From the IMG/VR virus record IMGVR_UViG_3300042893_001710, positions 1 to 44,402 of that record: DNA of 44,402 bases. One strand, given 5' to 3'. Under the pieces are notes generated by a model. The model was given only the letters and a program-made list of their open reading frames with translations, did no database searches and had not been told where the DNA came from. The DNA comes from a virus. Each line of letters opens with the position of its first letter. Positions within the stretch are counted from its first letter, which is position 1. Both the position numbers and the translations under genes were made by a program. Positions 31,379-39,519 of this stretch are shown piece after piece.

Positions 31379-32804
31379 CGTTCAACGTTTATTTCTAGAA
31401 ATGATGTTGGAGGACGCACAGAGCTATGTGCGTGTTCAAAATATCTATAACCCGCAGAACTTTGACAAGAGTTTGAGACCTGCGGCTGAGTTTATCAAAG
31501 AACATTCAGACAAGCACAAAACCCTGCCAGACCGCATGCAAATCTCAGCCACTACTGGTGTTAAATTAACGGCTGTGCCAGACTTGAACGAAGGACACTT
31601 TGACTGGTTCATGGGCGAGTTCGAAGCATTTACACGCCGCCAGGAACTAGAGCGAGCTATCCTAAAAGCCGCCGACTTGTTGGAAAAAGGCGAATACGAT
31701 CCTGTTGAAAAGCTAATCAAAGATGCAGTACAAATATCACTTACCAAGGACATGGGCACAGACTACTTTGCTGATCCTAAGAGTCGCATTGAGAAATACT
31801 TCAACTCTGGTGGACAAGTAAGCACAGGTTGGCCGCAACTGGATCGACTGTTGTATGGCGGATTCTCAAGAGGCGAGCTCAACATCTTTGCAGGTGGGTC
31901 TGGGTCAGGCAAATCCTTGGTCATGATGAACATTGCACTAAACTGGTTACAGCAAGGCTTGAGCGGTGTGTACATTACACTAGAACTTTCAGAAGAACTT
32001 ACGTCACTGCGAACTGATGCTATGTTAACAAACATGAGCACCAAGGACATTCGCAAGGACATAGACACCACAGAGCTTAAGGTCAAGCTGGTGTCCAAGA
32101 AGTCAGGCAACTATCAGGTAAAAGGCCTGCCAGCACAATCAAACATCAACGACATCCGTGCTTACTTAAAAGAGTATCAAATTCAAACAGGCAAGCGGGT
32201 AGACTTTGTGATGATTGATTACTTGGACTTGCTCATGCCAGTTAGTGCCAAAGTCAGTCCCAATGACTTGTTTGTGAAAGACAAGTATGTGTCAGAAGAA
32301 CTGCGCAACTTGGCCAAAGAGCTAGGAATCCTAATGGTAACTGCAAGTCAGTTAAACAGATCCGCTGTGGAAGAAATTGAATTTGATCACTCACACATTT
32401 CGGGTGGTATTTCAAAGATTAACACAGCAGATAATGTGTTTGGTATCTTTACAAGTCGTGCAATGAAAGAGCGTGGCAAGTATCAGATCCAGTGTATGAA
32501 GTCACGAAGCTCGACCGGCGTTGGTCAAAAGATTGATTTGGAGTACAACATTGAAACCATGCGTATTACTGATGAAGGCGGAGATGACAACGAAAACGGG
32601 TTCAGTAAAAAGCCCAGTACAAGTATCATGGACTCGATCAAAGCAAAAAGCCAAGTTAATGCTGCCGCCGCAGACGATGCCAAGTCTGTACCTTGGGAAC
32701 GACCACAAGCCCGAGAAGGTTTTGATCTAGAAGCACCTAAAGTCACAGCTGATGTGCAAAGCGCCAAGCTCAAGCAGTTGTTGGGCAAAATCAAAACAAA
32801 CTAA
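31356..32804 (+). CDS. 41: gp41 replicative DNA helicase
   Basis: DnaB-type hexameric helicase that unwinds the replication fork with gp61. Walker A is AGGSGSGKS at residues 179-187, followed by ITLELSEEL and DFVMIDYLDLL (Walker B). It is 482 residues, matching T4 gp41 (475). I choose the ATG at 31356, 10 codons into the open frame, because the family begins there. The last 60 residues are a low-complexity tail with Ala and Lys. Confidence 0.92.
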   Translation: MLKDYGLDVQRLFLEMMLEDAQSYVRVQNIYNPQNFDKSLRPAAEFIKEHSDKHKTLPDRMQISATTGVKLTAVPDLNEGHFDWFMGEFEAFTRRQELERAILKAADLLEKGEYDPVEKLIKDAVQISLTKDMGTDYFADPKSRIEKYFNSGGQVSTGWPQLDRLLYGGFSRGELNIFAGGSGSGKSLVMMNIALNWLQQGLSGVYITLELSEELTSLRTDAMLTNMSTKDIRKDIDTTELKVKLVSKKSGNYQVKGLPAQSNINDIRAYLKEYQIQTGKRVDFVMIDYLDLLMPVSAKVSPNDLFVKDKYVSEELRNLAKELGILMVTASQLNRSAVEEIEFDHSHISGGISKINTADNVFGIFTSRAMKERGKYQIQCMKSRSSTGVGQKIDLEYNIETMRITDEGGDDNENGFSKKPSTSIMDSIKAKSQVNAAAADDAKSVPWERPQAREGFDLEAPKVTADVQSAKLKQLLGKIKTN

Positions 32805-32816
32805 TGCTCAAAATCC

Positions 32817-32824
32817 GCTAAATA
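32817..32824 (+). promoter_or_regulatory. Late-type promoter GCTAAATA
   Basis: The motif CGCTAAATAAT lies 13 nt after the gp41 stop and 20 nt before the ATG at 32845. It starts the late unit 32845-36033. Confidence 0.6.
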
Positions 32825-32844
32825 ATCCAAAGGCCCTTGAGCAG

Positions 32845-33093
32845 ATGCAAAAACGCACTCGCAGTTTATTAGAAGAATTAGACGATTTGTACATCGAGCG
32901 TGATCGCCGCCTGTTAATTGAAAACCGTGCGGCTACTCTTATTGCTAATGCCATCAGATTGCTAGAACAAATTGACACAGAATTTCCAGCTGACCAAGCT
33001 GAAAATCTACAGCGCAAATTGCTAAATGCCATCCGTACCAGAGACTCGGGAAAGTTTGCTAGATCAGTGAGAAGAACAAATGCAGATACATGA
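32845..33093 (+). CDS. Small helical conserved protein
   Basis: This 82-residue protein is almost all alpha-helical and charged (RTRSLLEELDDLYIERDRRL, then LIANAIRLLEQ), with a coiled-coil look. I choose the ATG at 32845 because a late-type promoter at 32817 precedes it; the longer frame runs back into gp41. It overlaps the next gene by 14 nt. Function unknown; its late promoter and neighbours suggest a virion-assembly or internal protein. Confidence 0.6.
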   Translation: MQKRTRSLLEELDDLYIERDRRLLIENRAATLIANAIRLLEQIDTEFPADQAENLQRKLLNAIRTRDSGKFARSVRRTNADT

Positions 33094-34090
33094 GATATTT
33101 CGTCGCAACACAAATGAAGGCATACTCAAAGGAGTAAAAAACTATGTGGTCAAGCCAGTGGTTAACACGGCAGTTGATATAGCCAAACCAGTGGTAAATT
33201 ATGCGGTTGATCAAGCCAAAGGTGTGGCAAAGGCACCACTCAACACCGCAGAATATTTTGCCAACAAAGTGCTAAATGCTGCTGGAGTTCCTCAAGATCA
33301 ACAAGGCTCATACAGCAAGTATGGCCATATGGCTGCTGGTCAACGGCAAGGCATCACTAATATAGCACAACAAGAACATTACATTGGCAACGAATTGTCT
33401 AAAGAATGGTCCAGCACAGGTACGTTAAATGGTAAGAAAGCAGAAACACTTGATCCAGAAGCTATCAAACAAGCTGCTATTGCGTTTAATGCAGGATCAT
33501 CCAATTTAAAAATTAACACAGATAATGTAGTTAGAACTGTACAAACTCTAGCACCTCAGTATATTAAAGATAGAGAAGCACAACAACTAGCAAGAGCTCA
33601 AGGTAAACTTAATATTAAAAATTTAATGGCAGAACTTGAAAAACAATATACGTTATCTAAAGATCCATCGCAACCAATAACAAACAAACAGCAAGCAATA
33701 GATGCAAAAAACAAAGTAATTGACCAGCTAAAAAAACTGGGCCAGCCAATTGACCAAAAATATTTAGATGATACTGCGACAGCAGCTCAAAGTGCTATTG
33801 CTCAAACTGGCGGCACTCCACTCTTAACAACAACCTCACCTGCTACAACTCCAAAGCCAATGGGCATGCGCCGGACCAAAGTAACAAAACCCCAAGTAAC
33901 GCCTGGTGTGGCGCCACCAGCTGTTACAACACCAATCCCAGTCACTCCAAAGCCAATGGGCATGCGCCGGACCAACGTAGCAAAACCCCAGGCACTAGAA
34001 CCAGCTATGGCAGAATCGTTGACCTGGAGCAAGAACTTTGATCCCAGCAGACAATTATATCGTCGCATGAAACAAGGACAAACACAATGA
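33080..34090 (+). CDS. Late protein with internal repeat, probable virion or internal head protein
   Basis: This 336-residue protein starts MQIHEIF, a type of N-terminus common in T4-like virion or internal proteins. It has a helical middle and a C-terminal region with a duplicated TPKPMGMRRTxVxKPQ segment joined by Pro/Thr/Val-rich linker. No enzymatic motif is visible. It is in one late unit with the small helical gene upstream and the nucleotidyltransferase-like gene downstream (ATGA overlap). Confidence 0.5.
   Translation: MQIHEIFRRNTNEGILKGVKNYVVKPVVNTAVDIAKPVVNYAVDQAKGVAKAPLNTAEYFANKVLNAAGVPQDQQGSYSKYGHMAAGQRQGITNIAQQEHYIGNELSKEWSSTGTLNGKKAETLDPEAIKQAAIAFNAGSSNLKINTDNVVRTVQTLAPQYIKDREAQQLARAQGKLNIKNLMAELEKQYTLSKDPSQPITNKQQAIDAKNKVIDQLKKLGQPIDQKYLDDTATAAQSAIAQTGGTPLLTTTSPATTPKPMGMRRTKVTKPQVTPGVAPPAVTTPIPVTPKPMGMRRTNVAKPQALEPAMAESLTWSKNFDPSRQLYRRMKQGQTQ
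33848..33894 (+). repeat. 47-nt direct repeat, copy 1
   Basis: This stretch encodes TPKPMGMRRTKVTKP and recurs at 33944-33990 with only 2 mismatches, 96 nt apart. It is an in-frame duplication within the gene at 33080. Confidence 0.85.
33944..33990 (+). repeat. 47-nt direct repeat, copy 2
   Basis: Second copy of the direct repeat at 33848-33894, with two substitutions. The unit is 96 nt including linker. Confidence 0.85.
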
Positions 34091-36033
34091 GACTTTTAGA
34101 AGGTGGTAACGTATTCAAAGACGCTGACGGTAATCCTTTAACTGGACGTATCAATCAAAGCGATGTGCCAGCCACAGTGCAATGGTTGGAAACACTTACA
34201 GGATTAGAATTCCCACGTGAACGTTGGTTGGGTTCAACTGGCCGCAAACCCACATCGGGCGACATGGACATGGCAGTTGATGCCAGTGAAATATCCAAAG
34301 AACAACTGGCAGCAAAACTCACACAATGGGCAGTGAGCCACGGACAAGATCCCAAAGCCTGGGTAAAGAAAGCTGGAGAAGTACACCTGCGCACACCCAT
34401 CAATGGCAATCCTCAAAACGGATATGTGCAAACAGACTTCATGTTCTTTCCTAATTTGGATTGGGGACAATTCTACTATGGTGGTGCAGATGATTCAGCA
34501 TATAAAGGCATGAACCGCAATGTACTAATGAGTTCAATTGCCAAACAACAGGGACTTAAAGTGGGTGCCAACGGCATGTTCAGTCGTACCACAAATCAAC
34601 TGGTTGATGGCGGTATGGATCCTGACTATGTAGCCAAAACACTGTTGGGACCAAAGGCCACTAGAGAAAATCTCAAGAATGTAGAGAGCATTTATGCTGC
34701 TCTAGCACGAGATCGAGATCGCGATGCCAAGCTCAAAGATTTCCGTGAATATCTAGCCAAAGAAGGCCTGCAGGAACCGGATCTAGTAAAAGAAAATAGT
34801 GATGTACATTTCCTGGCCAAACTACGTGATAGGATTGTAAATCAAGGCATGCAACCACTAATTGAAGCAGAAAAAACTAACCCATACCAAATCTACGAAG
34901 CTGACGAAGGCAATGTAGGCGGCCGAGCCAAGGGCATCGAACACCTGGAAGATCTAATATTTCGCAAAGGCTCACGTGGGGTAGATGAAGCACTGGCCAT
35001 TATTCAACATGCCGCAGAAGCACCACAAAAGACCACTACTGTAAAGTGGGATGGTAAGCCTGCTGTGATATTTGGTCGCAAGCCTGACACCGGAGAGTTT
35101 GTGCTTACAGATGGGTCAGGCTTTGAAGCCAAAGGCTACGATGGACTTGCTACTAGCCCCAAAATGATGGCACAGATTCAAGGCACACGGAAAGGTGAGC
35201 GTGGTGAATTGGTTCAGTTGTATGCTGACCTTTGGCCACAACTGGAAACAGCTACACCCACAAACTTCCGTGGCTATGTACAAGGTGATTTGTTGTACTA
35301 TCCCGAACAGCCCTGGGAAGAACAAGCCGGTAATCTTGTGTTCAAACCCAACACAGTAGAATATCGTATACCTGCCAAGAGCGCCCTAGGGCAACAAATT
35401 CGCAACAGCACTACAGGCATTGCCATGCACACCATGTATGCTGACCAAGGCGAGCCCAAGCAGCCACTTAGTAGAGTTTCGTTTAACCAAGTACCTGGAT
35501 TGTTTTTAAGTGGGCCCATTTACGGCAAAGGCATCACACCTCAAGATCCTGCACAATCTAAAGGACAGGCCACATTGATCAAACAAATCAAACAACTACG
35601 CAACAGCAAAGGCGCTGCTATTGATACCTTGTTTAATCCTGCTGAACTGCGAGCCATGCAGATCACAGACTTGGCCAAGCTGTGTGTGGATTACATTAAT
35701 TTTAGAATCAAACAACCCAACGGTAACTTTGATAATCTATTGGCAGGATTTGGTGATTGGCTACAATCCAATCCAAAAATAACTCCAAGAAAATTTGCCA
35801 ACATTGTGGAATATCTAAAGAGCCCTGCATCAAACACAGAAGGCTTGGCTGCTGCATTTACACTGTTTATCCTGCTACACGATTTGAAATTAGACATCTT
35901 GCGTAACTTGGATTTGAAAGATCCCGGACACGAAGGCTGGGTAATGGCCACGCCTGCAGGCTATGCCAAAGCAGTAAATCGTTTTGATTTTACTGCTAGA
36001 AATGCCGCACGAAACAATCCTCAACAGGCGTAA
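34087..36033 (+). CDS. Two-domain nucleotidyltransferase-like protein (pol-beta-type and KxDG ligase-type)
   Basis: This 648-residue protein appears to carry two nucleotidyl-transfer sites. Residues 49-61 (GSTGRKPTSGDMD) with D117 in VQTDFMF form the GS-DxD-D triad of polymerase-beta-type nucleotidyltransferases. Residues 319-325 (VKWDGKPA region, K320, D322, G323) match the KxDG adenylation motif of ATP-dependent ligases and capping enzymes, followed by FRGYVQGDLLYY and LVFKPNTVEYRIP, which resemble motifs III-V. The C-terminal third is helical. A late unit controls it. Related proteins occur in T4-like phages with unknown function; an RNA or DNA end-repair role is possible but unproven. Confidence 0.62.
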   Translation: MRLLEGGNVFKDADGNPLTGRINQSDVPATVQWLETLTGLEFPRERWLGSTGRKPTSGDMDMAVDASEISKEQLAAKLTQWAVSHGQDPKAWVKKAGEVHLRTPINGNPQNGYVQTDFMFFPNLDWGQFYYGGADDSAYKGMNRNVLMSSIAKQQGLKVGANGMFSRTTNQLVDGGMDPDYVAKTLLGPKATRENLKNVESIYAALARDRDRDAKLKDFREYLAKEGLQEPDLVKENSDVHFLAKLRDRIVNQGMQPLIEAEKTNPYQIYEADEGNVGGRAKGIEHLEDLIFRKGSRGVDEALAIIQHAAEAPQKTTTVKWDGKPAVIFGRKPDTGEFVLTDGSGFEAKGYDGLATSPKMMAQIQGTRKGERGELVQLYADLWPQLETATPTNFRGYVQGDLLYYPEQPWEEQAGNLVFKPNTVEYRIPAKSALGQQIRNSTTGIAMHTMYADQGEPKQPLSRVSFNQVPGLFLSGPIYGKGITPQDPAQSKGQATLIKQIKQLRNSKGAAIDTLFNPAELRAMQITDLAKLCVDYINFRIKQPNGNFDNLLAGFGDWLQSNPKITPRKFANIVEYLKSPASNTEGLAAAFTLFILLHDLKLDILRNLDLKDPGHEGWVMATPAGYAKAVNRFDFTARNAARNNPQQA

Positions 36034-36047
36034 TTTTTGCTAAAAGA

Positions 36048-36054
36048 CTAAATA
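36048..36054 (+). promoter_or_regulatory. Late-type promoter CTAAATA
   Basis: The motif GACTAAATAAAA lies 43 nt before the ATG at 36098, with an AAAGGA ribosome site between. Confidence 0.65.
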
Positions 36055-36097
36055 AAAGCAGACCCGATAAGGTCACTAACTTTAAAGGAAATTTATC

Positions 36098-36511
36098 ATG
36101 GCATATTTCGCACCCGTAAATGGCGATTCACAACCAGTATTCGCATTAGACACACGTAACGGCCCACAAGCCCCTAGCACATCATTGGCTGGCGTTCCTG
36201 TTCAACCACAAGGTCCAAAACTGGACTTCTATCGCGTAGTTGCTAACACCAGCGCGAACGGCGAAGGTGGCGTACAAGAATACGTTGCTAACGTGATTCA
36301 AGCTGTTCAACGAACTGCTACAGTGGCAATGTACCAAGTTGATGGCACTGCAATTTCATTTGCTACCTATCCAACTGGCGCATTTGGCGACTCAGCTGCC
36401 AACCCACCTACCACAACCAGCGCAGCAATCTTCTTGGCTGCTGCTAACGTGACTTACACCGGCTTCCAGTTGGATAGCTGCACTAGCGTTGGTTTTAAAC
36501 TATCAACCTAA
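36098..36511 (+). CDS. Small abundant virion protein (probable decoration or structural protein)
   Basis: This 137-residue, beta-rich, Ala/Thr/Val-rich protein has no charged catalytic motif and a neutral composition typical of virion surface proteins. It stands alone in a transcription unit: late-type promoter at 36048, strong AAAGGA ribosome site, and a strong terminator at 36536. That pattern suggests very high late expression, as for a decoration or other major virion protein. No family is recognised, so the role is inferred from expression signals. Confidence 0.55.
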   Translation: MAYFAPVNGDSQPVFALDTRNGPQAPSTSLAGVPVQPQGPKLDFYRVVANTSANGEGGVQEYVANVIQAVQRTATVAMYQVDGTAISFATYPTGAFGDSAANPPTTTSAAIFLAAANVTYTGFQLDSCTSVGFKLST

Positions 36512-36535
36512 TAATAAGTAAAGTGTAAACTTTTG

Positions 36536-36564
36536 ACCCCGGAACTAAAAACTCCGGGGTTTTT
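36536..36564 (+). terminator. Rho-independent terminator
   Basis: An 8-bp stem ACCCCGGA/TCCGGGGT (36536-36543 with 36553-36560) is followed by TTTTC. It lies 24 nt after the stop of the gene at 36098. Confidence 0.9.
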
Positions 36565-36572
36565 CTTTGTCG

Positions 36573-36579
36573 TTAAATA
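36573..36579 (+). promoter_or_regulatory. Late-type promoter TTAAATA
   Basis: The motif CGTTAAATACC follows directly after the terminator and ends 8 nt before the ATG at 36588, so the message would be nearly leaderless. Confidence 0.5.
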
Positions 36580-36587
36580 CCTGCAGA

Positions 36588-37010
36588 ATGAATATATTAT
36601 GCAGGACTCTTTTTGACTGTACATGCACTGGTACCACTGGTCACTTTCGCTCAAGTCAAGTGCCGTACCCAGACCGCACAGGACGATTGATCAACACTAT
36701 TGCTGACTGGAACAGATCTAGAAATCAACATCGCAACTGGGAAACTATCATGCAAATGATCAGTCTGCGAGCTCAACCCACTATCGTTCAAGAACCCAAA
36801 TGTGAAGAGGGTGTGTGGCAGTTTGAGTTTAGTGTAGAAACACCTGGCGTGTATTCTACCAACAATGACATTGACAATCTTGATGGCTTGCTAAATGAAT
36901 GTGCTGGAATACCAATGGTTGTGGGGCTGGACGAAACTGGCACTATTGAATCCAGTTTAACAGTGAATGGGCCCAATCAAAACTTGTGGTTCGAAACCAT
37001 AAATAAATGA
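36588..37010 (+). CDS. Conserved T4-like hypothetical protein
   Basis: This 140-residue protein begins NILCRTLFDCTCTGTTGHFRSS and contains NWETIMQMISLRAQP and WQFEFSVETPGVYS, a pattern I associate with a conserved late protein of aquatic T4-like phages. The function is unknown. The start is the ATG at 36588, after a late-type motif; an earlier in-frame TTG at 36567 lies upstream of that motif. Four cysteines cluster near its start and middle. Confidence 0.68.
   Translation: MNILCRTLFDCTCTGTTGHFRSSQVPYPDRTGRLINTIADWNRSRNQHRNWETIMQMISLRAQPTIVQEPKCEEGVWQFEFSVETPGVYSTNNDIDNLDGLLNECAGIPMVVGLDETGTIESSLTVNGPNQNLWFETINK
36999..37005 (+). promoter_or_regulatory. Late-type promoter ATAAATA
   Basis: The motif CCATAAATAAAT overlaps the end of the previous gene and ends 17 nt before the ATG at 37023, with GGGAG as ribosome site. 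Confidence 0.6.
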
Positions 37011-37022
37011 CCGGGAGAAATA

Positions 37023-37286
37023 ATGGCTGATACTACTGATATCGAAAAGAAAAGTCTTGAAGCACACGTTGAATTGTGCGCAGAGCGGTATCGCCTGCTT
37101 GAAACCAAGCTGGAATCAATGGATGAAAAAATCACCACTCTTTTTAATGTAATAGCAGAATTACGCGGCATGTTGCAAGCCACTAATGCCAAAAATAACG
37201 ATAGAATAATCAGTTGGGGCGTGGGTATAATTGCTGCCCTTGTGGGTGCATTAGGCTGGTCAGCGGCACATTTGATCAAACTATGA
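37023..37286 (+). CDS. Coiled-coil protein with C-terminal membrane helix (holin/XhlA-like possible)
   Basis: This 87-residue protein has a helical coiled-coil-like region at residues 5-55 and a transmembrane segment at about 64-80 (WGVGIIAALVGALGWSAA). This layout resembles XhlA-type haemolysin and some holin-associated proteins. Late-type promoter and position fit a lysis-timing or membrane role, but the assignment is tentative. It overlaps the next gene by 4 nt. Confidence 0.55.
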   Translation: MADTTDIEKKSLEAHVELCAERYRLLETKLESMDEKITTLFNVIAELRGMLQATNAKNNDRIISWGVGIIAALVGALGWSAAHLIKL

Positions 37287-37762
37287 CTCGAGAACAAAAA
37301 TTAGAACGCTGGGCCGAGCGTGAAGTTCGCCGCAATATACACACAATGATTGTGAATGACGACACAGGTGGTTATGTGGCGTTTGGACGTTATCACTTGC
37401 GCCCAGCACATCAGACCTTTGACGTATACACACCAGGCGATAATTTAATAGGCACTTTCAGCAACAAACGCACAGCAATCAGTTGGTGTGTGGCTGACAA
37501 ACACAATCAACTTAGACTGGCACAAAGTATCAAGACTTTAGACACCAAAAAACAAACACTGTCAGCAGACATATATTGCAGACGGCAAATGGCTGATCGC
37601 AGCCGAGACAACGGATTTAGCGAAGTAGTATTGACCAAGTTACAACCCAAGGTTCAACAGCATGCACTGGTGGATCAGGAACTTGAAAAATGTTTAAATT
37701 CGGCTAAATATATACAACTTAGGGGATTCCAAAATGAAACTGCAAGAACTAGCGGCAATTAA
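37283..37762 (+). CDS. Conserved hypothetical T4-like protein
   Basis: This 159-residue soluble protein starts MTREQKLERWAEREVRRNIH and contains GGYVAFGRYHLRPAHQTFDVY, then a helical C-terminal half. I associate similar proteins with aquatic T4-like phages but know no function. The ATG at 37283 overlaps the previous stop (ATGA). The late-type motif and start of the next gene lie in its 3' end, with a 29-nt overlap. Confidence 0.62.
   Translation: MTREQKLERWAEREVRRNIHTMIVNDDTGGYVAFGRYHLRPAHQTFDVYTPGDNLIGTFSNKRTAISWCVADKHNQLRLAQSIKTLDTKKQTLSADIYCRRQMADRSRDNGFSEVVLTKLQPKVQQHALVDQELEKCLNSAKYIQLRGFQNETARTSGN
37704..37710 (+). promoter_or_regulatory. Late-type promoter CTAAATA
   Basis: The motif GGCTAAATATAT lies within the end of the gene at 37283 and 23 nt before the ATG at 37734, with AGGGG as ribosome site. 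Confidence 0.6.
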
Positions 37763-38642
37763 GCCAACTAAACAAATAGCCCGTGTATTTGAAAGCTATT
37801 TTGGCTCACGCATGAAGTTTGACCAAATTACTGGCAAGCAAGCTCAACAGATGTTGAAGCGTGTGCGTGGCGTACTAGGCGAAACTCGTCGTCAACCTTC
37901 GTTCCATCAGAGCGAACGCAATCCAGCTTATCTCAAGCTGTTGATGGTCGAACAAGCACTCACTGCTAGAATTAAAGAAGCTATTGCTCCTCCTGCACCT
38001 GCTGCCCCTGGCGCACCTGCTGCACCTGCTGCACCAAATTTATCACAAGCTACCTCAACAGTTAAAGATCCAAAGTTAAAAGCTGCTTTAGATAAAAGTA
38101 CTAAAGGCCAAACTCTTACACCAGACGAACAAAAGATGGTTGCTGGTGCTGCTATGATGGCAGCTGAAAGTCGACTGCGCAGAGCCTACCGCATGCTGAA
38201 AGAATCAGAAGTGCAACAAGCGCAAGTGGTATTGGCTGCACAAGACATGGTTGATAAAATGCAATCAATGTTGGAAGATGCCAGTGAAATGCAATTCAAA
38301 GAACTACCTGCCCTAGTTGATTCAATCAAGAATCAAGTGGGTATTGATCAAGCTGCTCAGTTCAACACAGATGCCACAGCCGCACTTACTGGTTTGGTAC
38401 AAAACTTGCAAGGCGCCAAACAACAACTGGACCAAGCACTTGGCGTAGTAACTGGCGCAACTCCTCCACCTGACGCTGGCATGGCAGCCATGGGCGGCGC
38501 ACCTGCTCCTGGTGCTGAAATGGCTGCTGCTGGCATGGATGACATGGCTGCTGGTGCTGACATGGCTGGCGGCGAAATTGCACCTCCTCCTGAAGAACCA
38601 GCCGCAGTTCCCCCTGCCGCACTTGGTCGTGCCAAGAGATAA
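37734..38642 (+). CDS. Virion or prohead-core-type protein, Ala/Pro-rich
   Basis: This 302-residue protein has a helical N-terminal 90 residues, an Ala/Pro linker (about residues 84-103), a helical middle and an acidic Ala/Met/Gly-rich C-terminal part (residues about 240-290). This composition is common for phage internal head or core proteins. It is expressed from its own late-type motif and coupled by TAATG to the next small gene. No enzymatic motif seen. Confidence 0.5.
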   Translation: MKLQELAAIKPTKQIARVFESYFGSRMKFDQITGKQAQQMLKRVRGVLGETRRQPSFHQSERNPAYLKLLMVEQALTARIKEAIAPPAPAAPGAPAAPAAPNLSQATSTVKDPKLKAALDKSTKGQTLTPDEQKMVAGAAMMAAESRLRRAYRMLKESEVQQAQVVLAAQDMVDKMQSMLEDASEMQFKELPALVDSIKNQVGIDQAAQFNTDATAALTGLVQNLQGAKQQLDQALGVVTGATPPPDAGMAAMGGAPAPGAEMAAAGMDDMAAGADMAGGEIAPPPEEPAAVPPAALGRAKR

Positions 38643-38989
38643 TGCGAATAAATGAAGTTGAATCCACTGATGCTGGAGCCGACCCTAACAAACTAGTAGG
38701 GTTGGTCAACTTCCTGGCAGGTCGAGCAGAAGATACTAATGCTCAAAAGCAAATCAGTCAAGCGGCTTTTATCTCAGCTGCTCAAAGTTTAGGCATTCCT
38801 ATTACCAGTCAAAATCTTGGTGACATTATCAGTCAGCCTCCGCTGAGTGGCGTACTAGAACCGTTAGATCCAAATTCTGGAATGGTCACATTCAAAGGCG
38901 CCGATATTGGTCCAGAAAAATTGTCAGTGCAACAAAGTCAACAAGTGGTAAACAAAATGGCCAAATCGGCCATGAAACGACCAATGTAA
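38642..38989 (+). CDS. Small late protein of MRINEV type
   Basis: This 115-residue protein starts MRINEVES, a type of N-terminus found in several late virion-linked proteins of T4-like phages, and is helical with a Gln-rich middle. It shares the TAATG junction with the gene upstream and has no obvious domain. It is probably co-produced with the core-like protein; function unknown. Confidence 0.55.
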   Translation: MRINEVESTDAGADPNKLVGLVNFLAGRAEDTNAQKQISQAAFISAAQSLGIPITSQNLGDIISQPPLSGVLEPLDPNSGMVTFKGADIGPEKLSVQQSQQVVNKMAKSAMKRPM

Positions 38990-39005
38990 ACCAGTCAACT
39001 AACTG

Positions 39006-39034
39006 TTGACGCAAGGCGTTAAATATAGTATACT
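39006..39034 (+). promoter_or_regulatory. Sigma70-type promoter (TTGACG-17-TATACT) overlapping a late-type TTAAATA motif
   Basis: The -35 TTGACG (39006-39011) and -10 TATACT (39029-39034) are 17 bp apart. A late-type motif TTAAATA (39019-39025) lies in the spacer, so early and late expression may both occur. The -35 also overlaps a small hairpin (38994-39010) with no T-tract. Confidence 0.65.
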
Positions 39035-39052
39035 ATGCTGTAGGAGGCCCGT

Positions 39053-39334
39053 ATGAAAAAACTCATTACTCTCTCGTTATTGGCTTTGGCTGTGTCGGCT
39101 CAAGCACAACATCACCATCATCATAGACATGGTGGAAACTGGATAGCACCAGTGATTGTTGGCGGAGTAATTGGGTATGCGTTGACACGTAACTATTCCG
39201 AGCCTGTTTACAACTACGGCTATGTTCCGCCACCCACAGTGGTTGTTCAGCAACCCATACGTTCTGCCTGCACACCTTGGACCGAAACCCAACATGCAGA
39301 TGGCACTATTACCAGAACTAGAACCTGCCAATGA
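39053..39334 (+). CDS. Exported His-rich protein with signal peptide
   Basis: This 93-residue protein has a clear signal peptide (MKKLITLSLLALAVSAQA, cleavage likely after AQA), then a run of five His followed by RHGG, a Gly/Val-rich hydrophobic stretch (about residues 32-44) and a Tyr/Pro-rich tail ending in a CTPWTETQ motif. It should be exported to the periplasm, where the His run may bind metal. A strong AGGAGG site and its own promoter point to efficient expression. It resembles small bacterial envelope proteins and may come from a host. Confidence 0.75.
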   Translation: MKKLITLSLLALAVSAQAQHHHHHRHGGNWIAPVIVGGVIGYALTRNYSEPVYNYGYVPPPTVVVQQPIRSACTPWTETQHADGTITRTRTCQ

Positions 39335-39519
39335 AACACTGGAAAGCCTACATCAAATACACCGATAGTATCGGTGTTGTAAAACAGTATGTTGCCACAG
39401 TGGCAGCAGAAAATCAGTTTGAAGCCATAAACAAGTTCAAATTGAAATATGGCTCAGAGTGTTTGATTGGTTGGATAGAGGAAACAAAATTATATGGCTT
39501 ACAGTCAGCAGGTTATTGA
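39331..39519 (+). CDS. Small conserved-looking protein upstream of iscU
   Basis: This 62-residue protein reads MKHWKAYIKYTDSIGVVKQY, then VAAENQFEAINKFKLKYG, a compact alpha/beta pattern like other small phage proteins of unknown role. It is coupled to the His-rich gene (ATGA) and overlaps the start of iscU by 26 nt. No function is recognised. Confidence 0.6.
   Translation: MKHWKAYIKYTDSIGVVKQYVATVAAENQFEAINKFKLKYGSECLIGWIEETKLYGLQSAGY

Noticed and set aside
38357-38709. Long antisense open frames opposite the Ala/Pro-rich protein
   Set aside because: Composition mirrors the real gene in another frame; no ribosome site or promoter.
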